Of a stretch of DNA of 40,409 nt, positions 37,623-40,409 are shown piece by piece. Both the position numbers and the translations under genes were made by a program. Location of the stretch: NCBI GenBank assembly GCA_964496575.1, contig CAZCAC010000077.1, positions 1 to 40,409 of the forward strand, given 5' to 3'. Position 1 is the stretch's first letter; each line of letters starts with the position of its first letter. The DNA is from CAZCAC01 sp964496575. Lineage in GTDB: Bacteria > Planctomycetota > UBA1135 > GCA-002686595. The notes beneath the pieces are model-generated. The model made no database searches. It was not told where the DNA came from and was given only the letters and a program-made list of their open reading frames with translations.

Positions 37623-40298
37623 ATGGAACTCCCGACTCGATACACCCCCGAGGATCACGAAGCCCGGCTCTACGCCGAGTGGGAAGCGAGCGGTGGCTTT
37701 CAGCCCACCCCCGACCCGACCGGCCGGGACCGCACCTTCACCATCATGATCCCGCCGCCGAACGTGACCGGGGCGCTGCACATGGGGCACGCGCTCAACA
37801 CGACGATCCAGGACATCGTCATCCGGCACCGACGGATGGCCGGCTTCGAGACGCTCTGGGTTCCGGGGACCGACCACGCCGGGATCGCCACCCAGGCGGT
37901 GGTCGAGAAGAAGCTGTACCTCGAGACGAAGCGGACGCGCGAGGAGATGGGGCGCGAGGCGTTCCTCGCCGAGGTGTGGAAGTGGAAGGAGGAGTTCGGC
38001 TCGCGGATCCTCGAGCAGCTGCGGCGGCTCGGCGCCTCCTGCGACTGGACGCGGACGCGCTTCACCATGGAACCGCAGATGAGCCGCGCGGTGCGCGAGT
38101 CCTTCGTGCGGTTGTGGGAGAAGGGGTTGATCTACCGCGGGGCGCGCCTGGTCAACTGGGACTGCGTGCTGCAGACGGCGGTTTCCGACGACGAGATCGA
38201 GAACGCGCCGCGCAAGGGGAAGCTCTGGTACATCAAGTATCCGCTGAAGGAGCGGGCCGGCGAGTTCCTGACCGTCGCCACCACGCGGCCGGAGACGATG
38301 CTCGGTGACACCGGCGTCGCCGTGCACCCCGATGATGAGCGCTACCGCGAGCTGGTCGGCACCAGCTGCGTGCTGCCGCTCCTGGACCGGGAGATCCCGA
38401 TCGTCGCCGACATCACCGTCGACCCGGAGAAGGGGAGCGGCGCCGTCAAGGTCACGCCGGGCCACGACCCCATCGACTACGAGCGAGGCCTCCACCACGA
38501 GTTGCCGATCATCAGCATCTTCGAGCCGGATGGAACGCTGAGCGAGGAGGCCGGGCCGTTCCAGGGGCTGTCGCGCGAGGAGGGGCGGACCAAGGTCGTC
38601 GCCGCGCTCGAGGAGCAGGGGCTGCTGGAGAAGATCGAGAAGATCGAGCACACCGTGCCGCTCTCCGATCGCTCCAAGAGTCCGATCGAGCCGCTGATCA
38701 GCGAGCAGTGGTTCGTCAAGATGGAGGAGCTCGCCGCACCGGCGATCGAGGCGGTGAAGACCGGAGCGCTGCGGTTCCACCCTGAGCGCTGGAGCAAGAT
38801 CTACCTGCAGTGGCTGGAGAACGTGCGCGATTGGTGCATCTCCCGCCAGCTGTGGTGGGGGCACCGCATCCCGGTGTGGTACGACGAGGACGGCGTGCCC
38901 GTGGCCTCGATCGAGGACCTCGAGGTCGGTTCGCCGCACCCGAAGACCGGCAAGCCGATCGTCGCGCAGGACCCCGACGTGCTGGACACCTGGGCGTCCT
39001 CGTGGCTGTGGCCCTTCGCCACCATCGGCTGGCCCGAGAAGACGGAGGACCTCGAGCGCTACTATCCGACCCAGTTCCTCTCCACCGCCAGCGAGATCAT
39101 CTACCTGTGGGTGGCCCGGATGATCATGGCCGGCTACGAGTTCTGCGATCACCTGCCGATGGAGCAGCGCTGCGCCTTCGAGGTGTGCAACATCCATGCG
39201 ACGGTGCTCGACGCGAAGGGCAAGCGGATGAGCAAGTCCGCGGGCAACGGCGTCGACCCGATCGACATGATCGGGCAGTTCGGCGCGGACGCGGTGCGTT
39301 ACAGCCTGATCCTCCTGACCAAGGAGGGGCAGGACACCAAGCTCGCCCCCGAGAAGATCGACCAGGGCTACCGCTTCGGCAACAAGGTCTGGAACGCGGC
39401 GCGCTTCGTCCTGATGAACCTCTCCGGCGAGCGGTCGGCGGGGAGCTCCGCGGACGCGGCGCGGCTGGAGGACCGCTGGATCCTCTCGCGTCTCCACACC
39501 ACCATCGGCGCGGTTTCGGCGGCGCTCGACGAGTACCGCTTCAACGATGCGGCGATGGAGCTCTACCGCTTCGTCTGGAACGACTTCTGCGACTGGTATC
39601 TCGAGCTCTCCAAGCCGCGCTTCACCAGCGCCGACGACCCGACCGGTCCCGCCGCCCGCGGCATCCTGGCGCGGGTGCTCGGCGACATCCTCGCGCTGCT
39701 GCACCCCTTCACCCCGTACATGACCGAGGTCCTGTGGAAGGGCCTCGGCGAGGCGCTGGGCGAGGAGCGTTCGGCGATGCTGATGAACAGCCCGTGGCCC
39801 GACGCCGCGGGGCTTGAGGCCGACGCGTGCGCCGAGGAGGAGATGGCCCTGATCCAGGACGTCGTCGGCGCGGTGCGCCAGGTCCGCATGCTGACCCAGA
39901 TCGGCGAGCGCAAGCCGTTGCGCGCGGTGATCGCCGCCCCGCGGGAGTCCGACCGCCAGGCCCTGACCGACCACTCCCCGGCGGTCTGCGCGATGGCCTA
40001 CCTCGAGGGCTACGAGGCGACCGAGTCGGCGGAACGGCCCCCGTCCTCGGTGATCGCCGTCGTCGGCTCGATCCAGGTCTTCGTTCCCCTCGGCGAGGAC
40101 GTCGACCTCGGCGCCCTGCGCGAGGTGATCGGCAAGCGCCTGGAGAAGATGGGCAGGAACCTCGAGGGGATCGACAAGAAGCTCGGCAACCCCCGCTTCG
40201 TCGAGAACGCGGACCCGGAGCTGGTGGCGGCGGAGCGAACGAGGAGAGAAGAGCTGGTGGTCGAGATGGGGATGATGCAGCAGAACCTGGAGCTGTAG
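37623..40298 (+). CDS. valS: Valyl-tRNA synthetase
   Basis: 891 residues, full length for the family. The class I motifs are PPPNVTGALHMGHALN (HIGH-type, 44-59) and KRMSKSAGNGVDPID (KMSKS-type, 534-548). Editing (CP1) domain sequences follow in order (ATTRPETMLGDTGVAVHPDD, then GAVKVTPGHDPIDYERG), and the anticodon-binding part is present. The C-terminal coiled coil typical of ValRS is visible (REVIGKRLEKMGRNLEGIDK, then AAERTRREELVVEM). It charges tRNA-Val and edits mischarged threonine. The 42-nt element shared with the BMC operon ends 12 nt before its start. Confidence 0.98.
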   Translation: MELPTRYTPEDHEARLYAEWEASGGFQPTPDPTGRDRTFTIMIPPPNVTGALHMGHALNTTIQDIVIRHRRMAGFETLWVPGTDHAGIATQAVVEKKLYLETKRTREEMGREAFLAEVWKWKEEFGSRILEQLRRLGASCDWTRTRFTMEPQMSRAVRESFVRLWEKGLIYRGARLVNWDCVLQTAVSDDEIENAPRKGKLWYIKYPLKERAGEFLTVATTRPETMLGDTGVAVHPDDERYRELVGTSCVLPLLDREIPIVADITVDPEKGSGAVKVTPGHDPIDYERGLHHELPIISIFEPDGTLSEEAGPFQGLSREEGRTKVVAALEEQGLLEKIEKIEHTVPLSDRSKSPIEPLISEQWFVKMEELAAPAIEAVKTGALRFHPERWSKIYLQWLENVRDWCISRQLWWGHRIPVWYDEDGVPVASIEDLEVGSPHPKTGKPIVAQDPDVLDTWASSWLWPFATIGWPEKTEDLERYYPTQFLSTASEIIYLWVARMIMAGYEFCDHLPMEQRCAFEVCNIHATVLDAKGKRMSKSAGNGVDPIDMIGQFGADAVRYSLILLTKEGQDTKLAPEKIDQGYRFGNKVWNAARFVLMNLSGERSAGSSADAARLEDRWILSRLHTTIGAVSAALDEYRFNDAAMELYRFVWNDFCDWYLELSKPRFTSADDPTGPAARGILARVLGDILALLHPFTPYMTEVLWKGLGEALGEERSAMLMNSPWPDAAGLEADACAEEEMALIQDVVGAVRQVRMLTQIGERKPLRAVIAAPRESDRQALTDHSPAVCAMAYLEGYEATESAERPPSSVIAVVGSIQVFVPLGEDVDLGALREVIGKRLEKMGRNLEGIDKKLGNPRFVENADPELVAAERTRREELVVEMGMMQQNLEL

Positions 40299-40360
40299 TC
40301 GAGAGGTTCGGGCGCTAATCGCGCGCTGAGGTCACGGCCGCATCACGGTTCGGACAACCA

Positions 40361-40409
40361 GAGTTCAACCACAGAGGACACAGAGAGCACAGAGAACAGA
40401 AGAAGAGCC
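40361..40409 (+). repeat. CACAGAG-type low-complexity repeat (cut by window edge)
   Basis: After 60 nt with no feature, the window ends in a purine-rich run of ACAGAG-type units (TTCAACCACAGAGGACACAG followed by more of the same). From memory, this kind of CCACAGAGGACACAGAG sequence recurs between genes in many environmental bacteria. Its function and borders are unknown; the window stops inside it. Confidence 0.45.

Noticed and set aside
37002..39974. A 990-codon minus-strand frame opposite valS
   Set aside because: The plus-strand frame is a complete valyl-tRNA synthetase. The opposite frame has biased composition and no recognisable domain.

Overview
The window is a high-GC, densely coded stretch from a Gram-negative bacterium. 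It has KDO-8-phosphate synthase, several lipoproteins with lipoboxes, a secretin and a GspK-like pseudopilin. The mix of GTG/TTG starts, Haliangium-like microcompartment shell proteins, large TPR lipoproteins and an orphan WhiG/FliA-type sigma factor would fit a planctomycete or another high-GC deep-branching Gram-negative phylum. The sequence alone does not settle the phylum.

Positions 1-5,091 are the 3' part of a bacterial microcompartment (BMC) operon. In order it holds the tail of a Pro-rich protein ending in a short helix and a Cys cluster, one BMC-H hexamer protein, one stacked-type BMC-T, two BMC-P pentamer proteins, a second BMC-T, a small protein with an EutQ-like N-terminal segment, an ACT-domain (UPF0237) protein carrying the same segment, and a UPF0210/DUF711 protein with the RNR/PFL-like fold. 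The usual signature enzymes (aldehyde dehydrogenase, diol dehydratase, a classical glycyl-radical enzyme) are not in the visible part. The tagged ACT + UPF0210 pair is the best candidate here for an undescribed BMC cargo or core. A 42-nt element lies just upstream of the ACT gene and again just upstream of valS, 34 kb away.

Positions 5,331-9,324 hold a REC-GAF-HD-GYP response regulator, an insertion sequence whose imperfect terminal repeats abut the regulator's stop codon and the next gene's start, and an MFS exporter. Positions 9,306-17,454 hold two minus-strand TPR proteins, then two plus-strand lipoproteins, one of them large with Ig-like domains. Positions 17,455-20,639 are rpsO-pnp with structured leaders. 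Positions 21,125-26,311 hold a small exported protein with a strong terminator, a short secretin, a GspK-like protein and an orphan HyuB-type protein overlapping it.

Positions 26,424-33,776 are housekeeping: purA-uppS-cdsA, then phoH, a membrane HD phosphohydrolase and ybeY (translationally coupled), then the sigma factor preceded by A-tracts. Positions 33,777-34,734 hold no convincing large gene. They do hold a strong minus-strand terminator, a minus-strand promoter-like pair and several hairpins, which suggests an unannotated transcript. The window ends with a minus-strand diacylglycerol-kinase-like/kdsA pair, a plus-strand RmlD-like reductase, valS and a short CACAGAG-type repeat.
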